A stretch of DNA of 64,000 nt from Microlunatus elymi (GCF_007362775.1 NZ_CP041692.1:4898001-4962000), one strand, 5' to 3'; positions 11,897 to 20,834 are shown, numbered from the stretch's first letter. A program made the numbers and translations. Notes: generated from the letters alone by a model not told the origin.

Positions 11897-12667
11897 GTGC
11901 CGGAAGTCATGATGGGTTTCCCCCGGGCGTACGCAGAATTCACCAACCCGGACGACGAGACCGAGGTGTATCGGATCGACCTGACCTGGTTGACCTCTCG
12001 GTGGGAGTGCATCTTCGGCAACGGCTGCCCCGGGATCTACGCCGACCGTCCGCACGACGGCTGCTGCACGCTCGGCGCCCACTTCGCCGACGAGGACGAC
12101 GAGAAGCGCGTCCGCAAGGCGGTCAAACAGCTGACGCCCGAGCTGTGGCAGTACTACAAGGAGGGCAAGAAGCGCGGCTGGGTCGAACTGGAGGACGAGG
12201 AGACCCTCACCCGGGGCGAGGAACCCGACCGGAAAACGCGCCGGGTTGACGATGCCTGCATCTTCCTCAACCGTCCCGGCTTTCCCGCCGGCGAAGGTTG
12301 TGCCCTGCATCATCTGGCGGTGAAACAGGGCCGGCATTTCCACGAGACCAAGCCGGACGTCTGCTGGCAACTGCCGATCCGCCGGCAGTTCCGCGAGGTC
12401 GAGCGGACCGACGGCACCTCGTACACGGAGGTCAGCATCGGCGAATACTCCCGTGACGGCTGGGGACCGGGCGGTCACGATCTGGATTGGTACTGCACCG
12501 CCAACACCGACGCGCATCACGGCAAGGAACCCGTGTACGTGAACAACAAGCCCGAATTGGTGGCCCTGATGGGTGCCCGCGGCTACGAACTCCTCAAGCA
12601 GTACTGCGAGGAGTTCGAGAGCCGCCGCGGCACCCTGCTCCGGCACCCCGCCGATCCGCCCCGCTGA
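11897..12667 (+). CDS. Conserved actinobacterial cysteine-rich protein
   Basis: A 256-residue protein not assigned to a functional family. It resembles a conserved actinobacterial protein whose mycobacterial gene also lies in the proC neighbourhood (probably Rv0495c, from memory). It has eight cysteines: C38, C44 and C56-C57 in [17 protein letters not shown] and [11 protein letters not shown]121 and C135 around [21 protein letters not shown]156 in DVCWQLPIR and C200 in [11 protein letters not shown]. The pattern suggests a metal or Fe-S site, like YkgJ-type cysteine clusters, but no proof is visible. The start is GTG 11897; Met5 at 11909 is an alternative. It is followed by a 540-base repeat-rich gap. 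Confidence 0.75.
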   Translation: MPEVMMGFPRAYAEFTNPDDETEVYRIDLTWLTSRWECIFGNGCPGIYADRPHDGCCTLGAHFADEDDEKRVRKAVKQLTPELWQYYKEGKKRGWVELEDEETLTRGEEPDRKTRRVDDACIFLNRPGFPAGEGCALHHLAVKQGRHFHETKPDVCWQLPIRRQFREVERTDGTSYTEVSIGEYSRDGWGPGGHDLDWYCTANTDAHHGKEPVYVNNKPELVALMGARGYELLKQYCEEFESRRGTLLRHPADPPR

Positions 12668-12703
12668 CCACCTCCTCCGCCCCAGGTCGGTCTGGTCGAG
12701 TGA

Positions 12704-12774
12704 CACTTCCCGCGCATCCACGGTTCTCCCGCGTAGGTTCGAACTTCCGCGGCAGCGCCGGAGGTGCGCGGGAA
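12704..12774 (+). repeat. 71-bp palindromic repeat, copy 1
   Basis: It aligns without gaps to 13078-13148 with 64 of 71 bases identical by hand count. Its outer ends are inverted repeats: CTTCCCGCGCA and, at the far end, TGCGCGGGAAG. A partial copy (GCACCGGAGGTGCGCGGGAA) follows near 12803-12822. Confidence 0.8.
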
Positions 12775-12832
12775 GCATCTTTGGCGTCAGGAAGGTACGC
12801 GGGAGCACCGGAGGTGCGCGGGAACAGGGGCG

Positions 12833-12991
12833 CCCGGCGCCGCCCGTGCTGGCCGTTCGTTTTCCAACCACAGTCGAGTTTGAGCACAGGGCGTGGTCGC
12901 TCTGCGCGTTCGTTTTCCAACCACGATTGAGTTCGTGCGGATTCGGCAGCGGCTCTGGTCGTGCGCTTCTCGACCGAGAACGAGTTCGAGC
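12833..12991 (-). repeat. 53-bp tandem repeat, three degenerate units
   Basis: On the minus strand three units start with GCTCGAACTC (ending at 12991), GCACGAACTC (12938) and GCTCAAACTC (12885), exactly 53 bases apart. Units two and three share GGTTGGAAAACGAACG; unit one is diverged at that position. Confidence 0.7.
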
Positions 12992-13077
12992 CTCGGTTGA
13001 GCGGCCGCCGGCGACCACGGGCCTCGGCGGTGACAGTGCGGCACTCTCACACGTGTCGCTCGGATCGGGTCCAGGCA

Positions 13078-13148
13078 CGCTTCCCGCACATCCACGGTCC
13101 TCCCGCGTAGGTACGAACTTGCGCGGCCGCGCCGCAGGTGCGCGGGAA
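13078..13148 (+). repeat. 71-bp palindromic repeat, copy 2
   Basis: Second copy of the unit at 12704-12774, in the same orientation, with seven differences. The two copies bracket the 53-bp tandem array and end 63 bases before the VOC gene start, so a role in its upstream region is possible. Confidence 0.8.
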
Positions 13149-13210
13149 CAGGTGCCAGGCGGCAGATCTGCGCGACCCCGGATCACGGAGCGGTTCGGGG
13201 TTCAGGCAGC

Positions 13211-13864
13211 ATGAACCCCATGAGACTTGATCACCTCTCGTTCGCCGCCGGCCCGGAAGGCGCCGCCGCCACCGCAGAGCGACTCGGTGAGATGCTCGGC
13301 GCGCAGTTCGTCGACGGTGGTTTCCACCCGAGGTTCGGCACCCGCAACTGGACCCTGCCGCTGGCCGATGAGACCTACTTCGAGGTGGTCGAGGCACTGG
13401 ATCACCCGGCCGCAGACAAGGCGCCCTTCGGCCAGGCCGTACGGGCTCGGATGAACGACGGTGGCGGCTGGCTGGGTTGGGTGGTCCGCGTTGATGATCT
13501 TGAACGGGTGGAGCAGCGGCTCGGACGCGAGGCCGTCCCCGGGATGCGGCACCTGCCCACCGGTGAGCAACTGGAGTGGAAACAGATCGGCGTCAAGGGA
13601 CTGCAGGCCGATCCGCAGTTGCCGTTTTTCGTGCACTGGTTGAGCGATCCGTCGCTGCACCCGTCGCAGTCCTCCGGCGGCGAGGCGAAGGTGAAGCTGG
13701 TCAGCCTTGACATCGCCGGTGATCCGGAGCGGGTGGACGAGTGGCTCGGCGGCACTCCCGATCAGGTTGTCGCCGACGTCAAGATCAACTGGAACGCACC
13801 CAACGGGCAGCCGGGTCTGCTGGCCGCGACCTTCAGCACGCCGACCGGCGAGGTCCGGATCTAG
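13211..13864 (+). CDS. VOC-family (glyoxalase-like) protein
   Basis: A 217-residue protein of the glyoxalase-like fold (PF13468 type), starting MRLDHLSFAAG, the usual first strand with a potential metal-binding His. The mid region WVVRVDDLERVEQRL and the second half around FFVHWLSDPSLHPSQ, where a further His lies, fit the two-module fold. No substrate can be inferred. The ATG at 13211 is used; Met4 (13220) is equally plausible. Its TAG stop overlaps the GTG of the aminotransferase by one base, so the pair should be co-translated. Confidence 0.78.
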   Translation: MNPMRLDHLSFAAGPEGAAATAERLGEMLGAQFVDGGFHPRFGTRNWTLPLADETYFEVVEALDHPAADKAPFGQAVRARMNDGGGWLGWVVRVDDLERVEQRLGREAVPGMRHLPTGEQLEWKQIGVKGLQADPQLPFFVHWLSDPSLHPSQSSGGEAKVKLVSLDIAGDPERVDEWLGGTPDQVVADVKINWNAPNGQPGLLAATFSTPTGEVRI

Positions 13865-14934
13865 TGGTCGTCTCGATCCGTCCGGCGGTCGCCTCGGTGC
13901 CTGTCTACCGGCCGGGCAAGCCAGCTCCGGTTGGTCCCGACGGGGTCAGTTTCAAGCTGTCCAGCAACGAGAATCCGTACCCTCCGTTGCCCGGAGTGCT
14001 GGCCGCCACCCAGCAGGCGTGCGAGCGGATGAACCGCTACCCGGACATGGCCAACACCGAGCTGACGGCGGAATTGGCCGCCAAGCTCGGCGTGGGCGTC
14101 GATCAGATCGCCGTCGGTACCGGCTCGGTGGCGGTGCTCTACAGCCTGTTGCAGGCGGTTGCCGGTGCGGGCGACGAGGTGATCTACCCGTGGCGGAGCT
14201 TCGAGGCCTACCCGATCGCGGTGCAGCTCACCGGTGCTCGCAGCGTGCAGGTGCCCAACCTGTCGGACGCCGGTCATGATCTCGAGGCGATCCGCCGGGC
14301 GGTCAGTGATGCCACCAAGGCCATCTTGATCTGTACGCCGAACAACCCGACCGGACCGGCCGTCGACCATGATCAACTCGCGGCATTCATCGATGACGTA
14401 CCTGATCACATCATGATCATCATCGATGAGGCCTACCTGGAGTTCGGCACCGCGCCCCATCGTGCCCGCGGGCTGGAGCTTGTCCGACCGAACGTTGCGT
14501 CCCTGCGCACGTTCTCCAAGGCGTACGGGTTGGCCGGCTTCCGGGTCGGCTATCTCGTCGGCGACCCGCAGGTCGCCGGGGCGGTTCGCGCTGTCTCAGC
14601 TCCGTTCGGCGTTTCATTGCCGGCACAAGCCGCGGCTGTGGCTTCGCTGTCGGCCGAAGATCAACTACTTGAGCGCGTCGCAGAGTTGATCAAGGAACGC
14701 TCGCTCGTCCTGGACGGGCTTCGTGATCTTGGTTTCGCGGTGCCGGACAGTCAATCCAACTTCGTCTGGCTTCCGGCCGGCGAACGGACCGCCGAGTATT
14801 CCGACGCCTTCGCCGCTGCCGGGCTGATCACCCGGCCGTTCGTTGACGAGCCCGACGCTGGCATCCGGATCACCGTCGGCGAGCCGGAGGCGAATCGGCT
14901 GATCCTCCGAGTGGCGGAGTCGCTGCCCCGTTGA
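13864..14934 (+). CDS. Histidinol-phosphate / aromatic amino acid aminotransferase
   Basis: A 356-residue fold-type I PLP aminotransferase. Motifs are KLSSNENPYPP at the N-terminus, VGTGSVAVLY, the CTPNNPTGPAVDHDQL asparagine region, IIDEAYLEF, and the PLP lysine in RTFSKAYGLAGFRVGYLVG. The end, GLITRPFVDEPDAGIRITVGEPEAN, is like the HisC2/Pat group that acts on phenylalanine and other aromatic acids. The main hisC gene is usually within a his operon, which is absent here, so an aromatic role is favoured. The start GTG at 13864 overlaps the VOC stop (TAGTG), which decides against the longer upstream frame. Confidence 0.88.
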   Translation: MVVSIRPAVASVPVYRPGKPAPVGPDGVSFKLSSNENPYPPLPGVLAATQQACERMNRYPDMANTELTAELAAKLGVGVDQIAVGTGSVAVLYSLLQAVAGAGDEVIYPWRSFEAYPIAVQLTGARSVQVPNLSDAGHDLEAIRRAVSDATKAILICTPNNPTGPAVDHDQLAAFIDDVPDHIMIIIDEAYLEFGTAPHRARGLELVRPNVASLRTFSKAYGLAGFRVGYLVGDPQVAGAVRAVSAPFGVSLPAQAAAVASLSAEDQLLERVAELIKERSLVLDGLRDLGFAVPDSQSNFVWLPAGERTAEYSDAFAAAGLITRPFVDEPDAGIRITVGEPEANRLILRVAESLPR

Positions 14935-15049
14935 GTCCGGCCGCTCCGATGGGACTCCGGTCACACGGCATCCGCGCGGAGTTTTCTGCTGCTGACCCCT
15001 TAGCCCGGTAATGTTCCGTCGGCTTTGACGTCAAACAGCAAGGACCCCC

Positions 15050-15523
15050 ATGAGCACGCAGAATCCGCAGCCCTCCTTCGAGCAGCCCGCCGCGCAGCCG
15101 AACCAGCAGTTCGCCGCCGGCCAGCCGGATCCCGCCAGCTACGGCCAGCAGGCCCCGTACGACCAGCAAACACCGTATGGTCAGCAGGCCCCGGCGCCCT
15201 ACGGTCAGCAGAACCCGTACGGCGGACCGGATCAGCAGTTCGTCGGTCAGCCCGGCGTGCCCGGCTACGGACTGTCGGATCCGAACGCGCCGAAGAAGTG
15301 GTCCGGGATGGCGATCGGCAGCTTCGTGATCGGGCTCGTGGTGCTGTGCATCAGCCTGTTCTCGGGCTACGCGATCGCGGCCATTCTGCCGATCGCGCTG
15401 GGTGTTGCCGCTCTGCGGGACATCAAGTCCCATGGCAAGAAGGGCAAGGCGCTCGCCATCGTCGGTCTGGTCTTCGGCGGCATCAGCGCCATCCTCTACC
15501 TCATCGGCCTGATCCTCGGCTGA
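15050..15523 (+). CDS. DUF4190 membrane protein with Q/P/Y-rich N-terminus
   Basis: A 157-residue protein. Residues 1-80 are disordered, rich in Gln, Pro, Tyr and Gly with repeated Y-G-Q-Q and P-Y-G-Q units. Residues 84-157 form a DUF4190 domain: two hydrophobic helices (MAIGSFVIGLVVLCISLF and the C-terminal GLVFGGISAILYLIGLILG) flanking a polar loop with KSHGKKGKALA. Function is unknown. The ATG follows AAGGA with good spacing. A perfect palindrome TTTGACGTCAAA at 15024-15035 lies in its leader. Confidence 0.82.
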   Translation: MSTQNPQPSFEQPAAQPNQQFAAGQPDPASYGQQAPYDQQTPYGQQAPAPYGQQNPYGGPDQQFVGQPGVPGYGLSDPNAPKKWSGMAIGSFVIGLVVLCISLFSGYAIAAILPIALGVAALRDIKSHGKKGKALAIVGLVFGGISAILYLIGLILG

Positions 15524-15655
15524 CCGAACGCCGCCGGCGCCCGGCCGTCACGATCGATCGTCGTCGCGCGGAGTCGCCTTCGCGAGAGTTTTGATCCGAT
15601 CTGATGGTTCGACTGAGGTGTCCTCGATTGCCTGCCTTGGTAGCTGCGACCATGA

Positions 15656-16024
15656 TCACTTCGGCCAGTCGAGTTGCGATTCGGGGACACCGAGATCACG
15701 GCCGTACGCGATCGCCTCGGCTCGGCCGCGATCGTCACCCCGGGGGTAGTGGAACACCTGCCCCGGGAAGATCACGTACACGTCCCGATCACTGCGGAAA
15801 TCGCAATACCAACCCGGCTCCTGCAGGGCAGCGGCCAACCCGTCGGCGAACGGCGGCGCGTGGTCGGCCGCGAGTTCGAACTCGATGATCGTCCACGTCT
15901 CCGGTTGCCCGGCCACGGTGTTGCCGGGCCGGACCCGGGCGATCTTGGTCAACGTGAGCCGCTGATCCAGCTCGGCACCGATCTTCAGACTCTCGGCGAT
16001 CAGCACACCCTGATACACGGCCAC
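15656..16024 (-). CDS. Conserved hypothetical protein
   Basis: A 122-residue protein of no recognised domain. It starts MAVYQGVLIAESLKIGAELD, has the segment WTIIEFELAADHAPPFADGLA and a central GWYCDFRSDRDVYVIFPGQVFHYPRGDDRGRAEAIAYGR, and ends near LDWPK. It is soluble and mildly acidic, with conserved-looking Trp, Tyr and Phe positions that suggest a real gene. Codon use is GC-rich at third positions like its neighbours, and opposite-strand frames look unlike proteins. The 132 bases to the convergent DUF4190 gene contain the palindrome ACGATCGATCGT but no obvious terminator. Confidence 0.65.
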   Translation of the reverse strand: MAVYQGVLIAESLKIGAELDQRLTLTKIARVRPGNTVAGQPETWTIIEFELAADHAPPFADGLAAALQEPGWYCDFRSDRDVYVIFPGQVFHYPRGDDRGRAEAIAYGRDLGVPESQLDWPK

Positions 16025-16197
16025 CCCCTCGTGGGCATCGGATGATCACGAACGCTCGACGATTGCACCCACAAACCACGTGGTCCGCGCGATCGATCTT
16101 CCGCTGACCGCGGCTGCAGTACTGTCAGCCTGACCGCTGTCGGTCGTGACCGGACCCCGATCCGAGGACCGACCGATTTCAGAGCAGGGGACCAACG

Positions 16198-17097
16198 ATG
16201 GCCTTGAGCACCTCCACCATGCCGGCCGGCAACCCGGTCGTCGGCTCAGCGCCCGGCGCGGCTCGGAGGGCGTCGACCCGGGTTGCGCGGACGCTGCTGC
16301 GAGCAGTCCTGTCGCTCGCCCTCGGCGTGATCTTGCTCGGCAGTGTCGCCGGCTGCGGCTCAGATGACCCAGAGCCGTTGCAGGCGGGCGTGAACGACCT
16401 GTCGATCCAGCACCGGAAGGTGGTCGTCCACGTACCGACTCATCCGGACGGTCCGCTGCCACTGGTGCTCGTGGTGCACCACTACACCGGCTCGATCGAC
16501 GACGCGATGCTGTACGGCTTCGAGAATCTCGTGGACAGCAAGCGATTCGTGGCCGTCTATCCCGAAGGCGTCGACGGATCCTTCAACGCCGGGCACTGCT
16601 GCGGTGATGCCGCCGACAAGGGCACCGACGATGTTGCGCTCCTGACGTCGGTGGTGAAGTCCGTCGAGCAACGTGTCGACATCGATCCGGACCGGGTCTT
16701 CGTCACCGGCTTCTCCAACGGCGGCATGATGTCGTACCGGCTGGCCTGCCAGACCGACCTGTTCGCCGCCATCGCGCCCGTTTCGGGAGACATCGAAAGC
16801 ACCTGCGACCACCCGTCGCGGGTGTCGGTGCTGCACGTCCACGGACTCGCCGACCCGATGGTCACGTTTCAGCCGGCCTCGGACGCACCGTGGCGGAAGG
16901 TCGACAACTGCGCGCAGCCCAAGAAGAGCACTCAAAAGACCGTGCACCGTTCGGTCGCCCGCTGTGCCGACGGCCGGGCGGTCGAGGTGATCACCGTCGA
17001 CGGCGCGGGCCACCAAGTGCCGGAAACGTACGCCCAATTCAACGTTGCGAACACGATCTGGGCGTTCTTCGAGGCGCATCCCCTCGTCGCGAAGTGA
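16198..17097 (+). CDS. Secreted esterase lipoprotein, PHB-depolymerase/feruloyl-esterase (LpqC-like) family
   Basis: A 299-residue exported alpha/beta hydrolase. The N-terminus carries Arg residues and a hydrophobic stretch LLRAVLSLALGVILLGS followed by the lipobox VAGC, so the mature protein should be lipid-anchored outside the membrane. The nucleophile elbow is GFSNGGMMSYRLAC, and the catalytic His is likely in DGAGHQVPETY. HVPTHPDGPLPLVLVVHHYTG and the Cys-rich NAGHCCGDAADKGTDDVALL are typical of the LpqC/PHB depolymerase group. The natural ester is unknown. The start at ATG 16198 was chosen as the first Met before the signal peptide. Confidence 0.85.
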   Translation: MALSTSTMPAGNPVVGSAPGAARRASTRVARTLLRAVLSLALGVILLGSVAGCGSDDPEPLQAGVNDLSIQHRKVVVHVPTHPDGPLPLVLVVHHYTGSIDDAMLYGFENLVDSKRFVAVYPEGVDGSFNAGHCCGDAADKGTDDVALLTSVVKSVEQRVDIDPDRVFVTGFSNGGMMSYRLACQTDLFAAIAPVSGDIESTCDHPSRVSVLHVHGLADPMVTFQPASDAPWRKVDNCAQPKKSTQKTVHRSVARCADGRAVEVITVDGAGHQVPETYAQFNVANTIWAFFEAHPLVAK

Positions 17098-17173
17098 CGC
17101 TCCGCGTCGACACGGACCCCTGAGTCCTGAGCCGTCACCGACTTTGTCGGCGGCGCCGTCTAGGTTGCCGGGC

Positions 17174-18631
17174 ATGGCCAAGACGAAGAACCGACCGGGC
17201 TATCACTGCACCGAGTGCGGCTGGACCTCCGCGCGCTGGGTGGGCCGCTGCGGCGAGTGTCAGACCTGGGGCAGCGTGGTGGACGACGCAGCACCGAAGC
17301 TGCAGCAGGTGCAGTCGCAGGTTCCGCAGGCCAAGGCGATGCCGATCGGCCAGGTCAGCGCCCGGGCCGCGATGCGAGCCAAGACCGGCGTCGGGGAACT
17401 CGACCGCGTTCTCGGTGACGGGCTGGTGCCGGGCGCGGTGGTGCTGTTGGCCGGCGAGCCGGGAGTCGGCAAGTCGACCCTGTTGTTGGAGGTCGCGGCG
17501 CGCTGGGCGAAGGCGGGCCGGCGCACGCTGTACGTGTCCGGCGAGGAGTCTGCCGCCCAGGTCCGACTGCGGGCGGGCCGGACCGACGCGCTCGCCGACG
17601 AGCTGTATCTGGCCGCGGAGACCGACCTGGGCACCGTGCTCGGCCACATCGAGGAGACCCAACCCTCATTGATGGTGCTGGACTCGGTGCAGACCGTCGG
17701 CACCGCCGAGGCGGACGGCTCACCGGGCGGTCCGAGTCAGGTCCGTGAGGTCACCGGCGCGCTGGTCCGGGTGGCCAAGCGCCGCGGGATGGCGGTGATG
17801 ATCGTCGGCCATGTCACCAAGGACGGCGCGATCGCCGGGCCGCGGCTGCTGGAGCATCTGGTGGACGTGGTGCTCGCGTTCGAGGGCGACAAGCATTCGG
17901 GATTCCGGATGGTGCGGGCGACCAAGAACCGGTTCGGCCCGGCGGACGAGGTCGGCTGCTTCGAGATGGGTGAGAACGGGATCGTCGAGGTTCCCGACCC
18001 GTCCGGCCTGTTCACCTCCCGGCACGACGAAGCGGTTTCCGGCACCTGTGTGACGGTCACGATGGAGGGCAAACGGCCGCTGCTGGCCGAGCTGCAGGCC
18101 CTGGTCGCGCCGAGCAATCTGCAGGCGCCGCGCCGGACCACCCACGGCATCGAGTCGAGCCGGATGGCGATGGTGCTCGCGGTGATCGAACGACGAGCCG
18201 GGATCAAGCTTTACAACTGCGATGTGTACGCCTCGACCGTCGGCGGCGCACGGGTGCACGATCCGGCCGCGGACCTGGCAATCGCGGTGGCGGTCGCGTC
18301 GGCGGCGACGAATCAGGCAGTTGACCGTTCGACGATCGTGCTCGGCGAGGTCGGTCTGGCCGGGGAGCTACGTCGCGTGCCCGGCACCGAACGCCGCTTG
18401 GCCGAGGCCGCTCGGCTCGGTTTCACCGAGGCCGTGGTGCCGCCCGAGTCGAGCCAGGACCGCGCTGGTGGCCGGGAGCAGAAACACGGCATGACGCTGC
18501 ATCGGGTCACCAACATCGGCAACGCGTTGGGTGTGCTCAACCTGCTGCCGGCGAAGCCGAATCGGGGCGGCAGACACGAATCCAGTAGCGATGCCGGCTC
18601 CGACCGACCGGTGCTGCACACGATCGGCTGA
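17174..18631 (+). CDS. radA: DNA repair protein RadA
   Basis: A 485-residue RecA-like ATPase that promotes branch migration of recombination intermediates. The order is a C4 zinc finger (C12, C15, C26, C29 in YHCTECGWTSARWVGRCGEC), Walker A GEPGVGKST at 94-102, Walker B LMVLDSVQT, the RadA-specific KNRFG motif in ATKNRFGPADEVGCFEM, and a C-terminal Lon-protease-like domain with IVLGEVGLAGELRRV. The ATG at 17174 fits the family start MAKTK; the longer upstream frame is not part of it. It is followed by disA in the same direction, an order common in actinobacteria and firmicutes, although a 527-base gap separates them here. Confidence 0.96.
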   Translation: MAKTKNRPGYHCTECGWTSARWVGRCGECQTWGSVVDDAAPKLQQVQSQVPQAKAMPIGQVSARAAMRAKTGVGELDRVLGDGLVPGAVVLLAGEPGVGKSTLLLEVAARWAKAGRRTLYVSGEESAAQVRLRAGRTDALADELYLAAETDLGTVLGHIEETQPSLMVLDSVQTVGTAEADGSPGGPSQVREVTGALVRVAKRRGMAVMIVGHVTKDGAIAGPRLLEHLVDVVLAFEGDKHSGFRMVRATKNRFGPADEVGCFEMGENGIVEVPDPSGLFTSRHDEAVSGTCVTVTMEGKRPLLAELQALVAPSNLQAPRRTTHGIESSRMAMVLAVIERRAGIKLYNCDVYASTVGGARVHDPAADLAIAVAVASAATNQAVDRSTIVLGEVGLAGELRRVPGTERRLAEAARLGFTEAVVPPESSQDRAGGREQKHGMTLHRVTNIGNALGVLNLLPAKPNRGGRHESSSDAGSDRPVLHTIG

Positions 18632-19158
18632 CCCCGTGGTGCACGCGGCCCACTCGGCCACAGAATCCACCCTCCACTTCCCGATCCGCCGATGATCGGG
18701 ATACGAACAGGACGTCCTCCCGGCCATCGACCAGGTTTCGCGAACACGATCACCCGCTGATCGCTTCGGATGACCAGAAATGGGCCGATTGGTGCGAATG
18801 GGCGGGGCATTCTGTTCACGAGCCGTCAGCGCCTGTCGCCGTTCCGATCGAGCGGACCGGCTCGTCAAGCAGCTCGGCGCTCCGATCCACGGTGACTTCC
18901 ACGCAGCTTGCCAACCAGTCGAGTCCCGACCCGACAGACCTCCAGCCCGGCCTGCGCCGCCCGTGCCGCCCGGATTCCAGGAGGTTCGGGCTGCTCAGGG
19001 TACGGGTATGGGTGCGGTGGCTCCTGAAATCGGGAGGATGGCAGGTCTTGCGGCCGGGATGAGGACCGGTGTCCGCTCCGTTGACGCTGGGCGGGATCAC
19101 CCGACCGGTCCCGTACGATGACGCGGACGATCAGACGCTGAGGCAGTGAGGGGAATCT
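18632..19158. other. 527-base gap between radA and disA without a supported gene
   Basis: No convincing gene, tRNA or strong terminator was seen. Open frames on both strands are short, rich in Arg, Pro and Ser, and lack recognisable motifs. The final 80 bases before disA probably contain its promoter; a TACGAT hexamer at 19114-19119 could be a -10 element but no well-spaced -35 partner was found. Confidence 0.5.
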
Positions 19159-20226
19159 GTGGCATCGGATCCGGCGCACCGTAACCGGGAACTCGAATAC
19201 CTCGCCTTGTTGGCACCGGGCACGCCGTTGCGGGACGGATTCGAACGGATCCTCCGGGGGCGGACCGGCGCGCTGGTCGTGCTCGGCAACACGGCCGAGG
19301 TGCTCGCGCTGTGCACTGGCGGCTTCGAGCTGGACGTGCCGTACACCCCGACCTCGCTGCGGGAGCTGTCCAAGATGGACGGCGGCATCGTGATGACCAG
19401 CGACCTGAACAGAATCGTCCGGGCCGGCGTTCAGTTCATGCCCGACCCGCAACTGGAGACGCTGGAGACCGGCACTCGGCATCGCACCGCCGACCGGGTG
19501 TCCCGGCAGACCGGCATCCCGGTGGCCACCGTGTCGGCGTCGATGTCGACCATCGCCTTCTTCCTCGACGGCAGCCGGCGCCCGTTGGAGACCTCGGACC
19601 AGATCATGTCGCGGGCCAACCAGGCAGTGCAGACCATGGAGCGCTACCGCGAGCGACTCTGGCAGAACACCAGCCGGTTGTCCGCGCTCGAGGTCGAGGA
19701 CCAGGTCACGATCAAGGATTTCGCGCTGGTCGCGCAACGGCTGGAGATGATCCGCCGGCTGGAGCTGGAACTGTCCGACTACGTGATCGAGCTCGGCACC
19801 GACGGCCGACTGCTCCGGTTGCAACTGCACGAGCTCGGCGCCGGTCTGGACGACCTGCGGGAACTGCTGGAGCTGGACTATCGACCGCAGGACGACGGCG
19901 CCACTTTCGGATTCGCCGGGCTGGTGGACCTGACGTCGGCACGACTGCTGGAGCCGCTGGAGGTTGCGCGGGCGATCGGCTTCGCCAACCAACACCTGGA
20001 CACCAAGATCAGTGCCCGCGGATTCCGCCAGTTGGCCCAGATCAACCGGCTTCCGACGGCGTACAGCGCCCGACTGGTCGAACATTTCGGCAACCTGCAG
20101 GGCGTGTTCGGCGCGACCACGGCCGAGTTGCAGCAGGTCGAGGGCGTCGGCGAGAGTCGCGCCCGAATCATCCGGGAAGGACTGACCCGGCTGGCCGAAT
20201 CGGCCTACTCGGAGCAGCTCGGCTGA
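19159..20226 (+). CDS. disA: DNA integrity scanning diadenylate cyclase DisA
   Basis: A 355-residue enzyme that makes cyclic di-AMP from two ATP and stops when it meets branched DNA. The N-terminal DAC domain shows LVVLGNTAEV, the active-site loop KMDGGIVM at about 73-80 (the usual D-G-A is D-G-G here), LNRIVRAGVQFMPDP and GTRHRTADR at 105-113, with the RHR motif intact. A helical linker and a C-terminal helix-hairpin-helix DNA-binding domain (GVFGATTAELQQVEGVGESRARIIREGL) follow. The start is a GTG at 19159 after GAGGGGA. c-di-AMP usually controls potassium and osmolyte transport; the CBS-domain ProV at 37118 is a possible target. Confidence 0.95.
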   Translation: MASDPAHRNRELEYLALLAPGTPLRDGFERILRGRTGALVVLGNTAEVLALCTGGFELDVPYTPTSLRELSKMDGGIVMTSDLNRIVRAGVQFMPDPQLETLETGTRHRTADRVSRQTGIPVATVSASMSTIAFFLDGSRRPLETSDQIMSRANQAVQTMERYRERLWQNTSRLSALEVEDQVTIKDFALVAQRLEMIRRLELELSDYVIELGTDGRLLRLQLHELGAGLDDLRELLELDYRPQDDGATFGFAGLVDLTSARLLEPLEVARAIGFANQHLDTKISARGFRQLAQINRLPTAYSARLVEHFGNLQGVFGATTAELQQVEGVGESRARIIREGLTRLAESAYSEQLG

Positions 20227-20230
20227 TCGT

Positions 20231-20270
20231 CGGGTGCGGCGGGTCGCGGCGGGTCGCGGCGGGTCGCGGC
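20231..20270 (+). repeat. 10-bp tandem repeat after disA
   Basis: The unit GGGTCGCGGC occurs three times exactly at 20241-20270, after a near copy CGGGTGCGGC at 20231-20240. It lies directly after the disA stop. It is probably slippage-prone low complexity rather than a functional site. Confidence 0.75.
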
Positions 20271-20309
20271 GACCCGATTGTCCTCGCGGGATCTGTCAGG
20301 CTGTGGGCT

Positions 20310-20834
20310 GTGGCGCTTGCGGTCTGCCTGCTGTTCGACCCGCGCAGCGATCGGCTGCTGCGCGACCTCTGGGCACGGCTGGAGCGGCAGGGAATCAGCA
20401 CCTTGCAGTCCCACACCCATCGCCGCCATCAACCCCATCTGTCGTACGCGGTCATGTTGGAGTGGGATCTCGCTTCAGTGCGCGCCGCGGTCGAAGCGCT
20501 GCCGGGCGGAGATCCGTTGCAGCTGTCCGTCCAAGGCACGGTCTGCTTCCCCCGCGGCCGGGCAGCACTGGCGGTGGCCGGTTCGGCACAGCTGATGGAA
20601 CGGCAGGAACGGGTCGCTGCCGCCGTGGCGGCGAGCGGAGCGATGCTGCATCGGCACTACCAGCCGGGCCGCTGGATCCCGCACATCTCGGTCGCCACCG
20701 GGTCGAACGCGACCACCTTGCCGTACGTGATCAAATCCGTCACCGACATCCTGCCGTTCACCGTGTGCGCCGGGCGCGCAGCACTGGTGGACAGTTCGAC
20801 CGGCGAGGTGACACCCCTGCCACGACTGCCGTGA
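20310..20834 (+). CDS. 2'-5' RNA ligase / 2H phosphoesterase family protein
   Basis: A 174-residue protein of the 2H phosphoesterase superfamily. The two H-x-S/T motifs are readable: HQPHLSYAV near the N-terminus and RWIPHISVAT in the second half, each followed by a strand. Family members hydrolyse cyclic nucleotide phosphodiester bonds or join RNA ends in vitro; the biological substrate here is unknown. The GTG at 20310 was chosen because the protein-like sequence VALAVCLLFDPRSDRLL starts there and the upstream frame overlaps disA. Confidence 0.8.
   Translation: MALAVCLLFDPRSDRLLRDLWARLERQGISTLQSHTHRRHQPHLSYAVMLEWDLASVRAAVEALPGGDPLQLSVQGTVCFPRGRAALAVAGSAQLMERQERVAAAVAASGAMLHRHYQPGRWIPHISVATGSNATTLPYVIKSVTDILPFTVCAGRAALVDSSTGEVTPLPRLP

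Larger units (their letters stand above)
12668..13210. other. Gene-free, repeat-rich intergenic region
   Basis: No credible gene was found on either strand; the open frames here are low-complexity Arg/Pro/Ser strings created by the repeats. The region holds two copies of a 71-base palindromic unit (12704-12774, 13078-13148), a partial third copy near 12803-12828 and a three-unit 53-base tandem repeat between them. Confidence 0.7.

Noticed and set aside
11831-13186. 451-codon minus-strand open frame over the repeat-rich gap
   Set aside because: The reading comes from repeated GC-rich units plus antisense of the Cys-rich gene; there is no start signal or domain.
15024-15035. Perfect palindrome TTTGACGTCAAA before the DUF4190 gene
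   Set aside because: A single 12-base palindrome without a second copy or an adjacent regulator; it was not listed as an operator.
18816-19100. Minus-strand open frame between radA and disA ending in VEVTVDRSAELLDEP
   Set aside because: The short stretch hints at a protein-like start but the remainder is Arg/Pro-rich without a domain, and no ribosome binding site was found.
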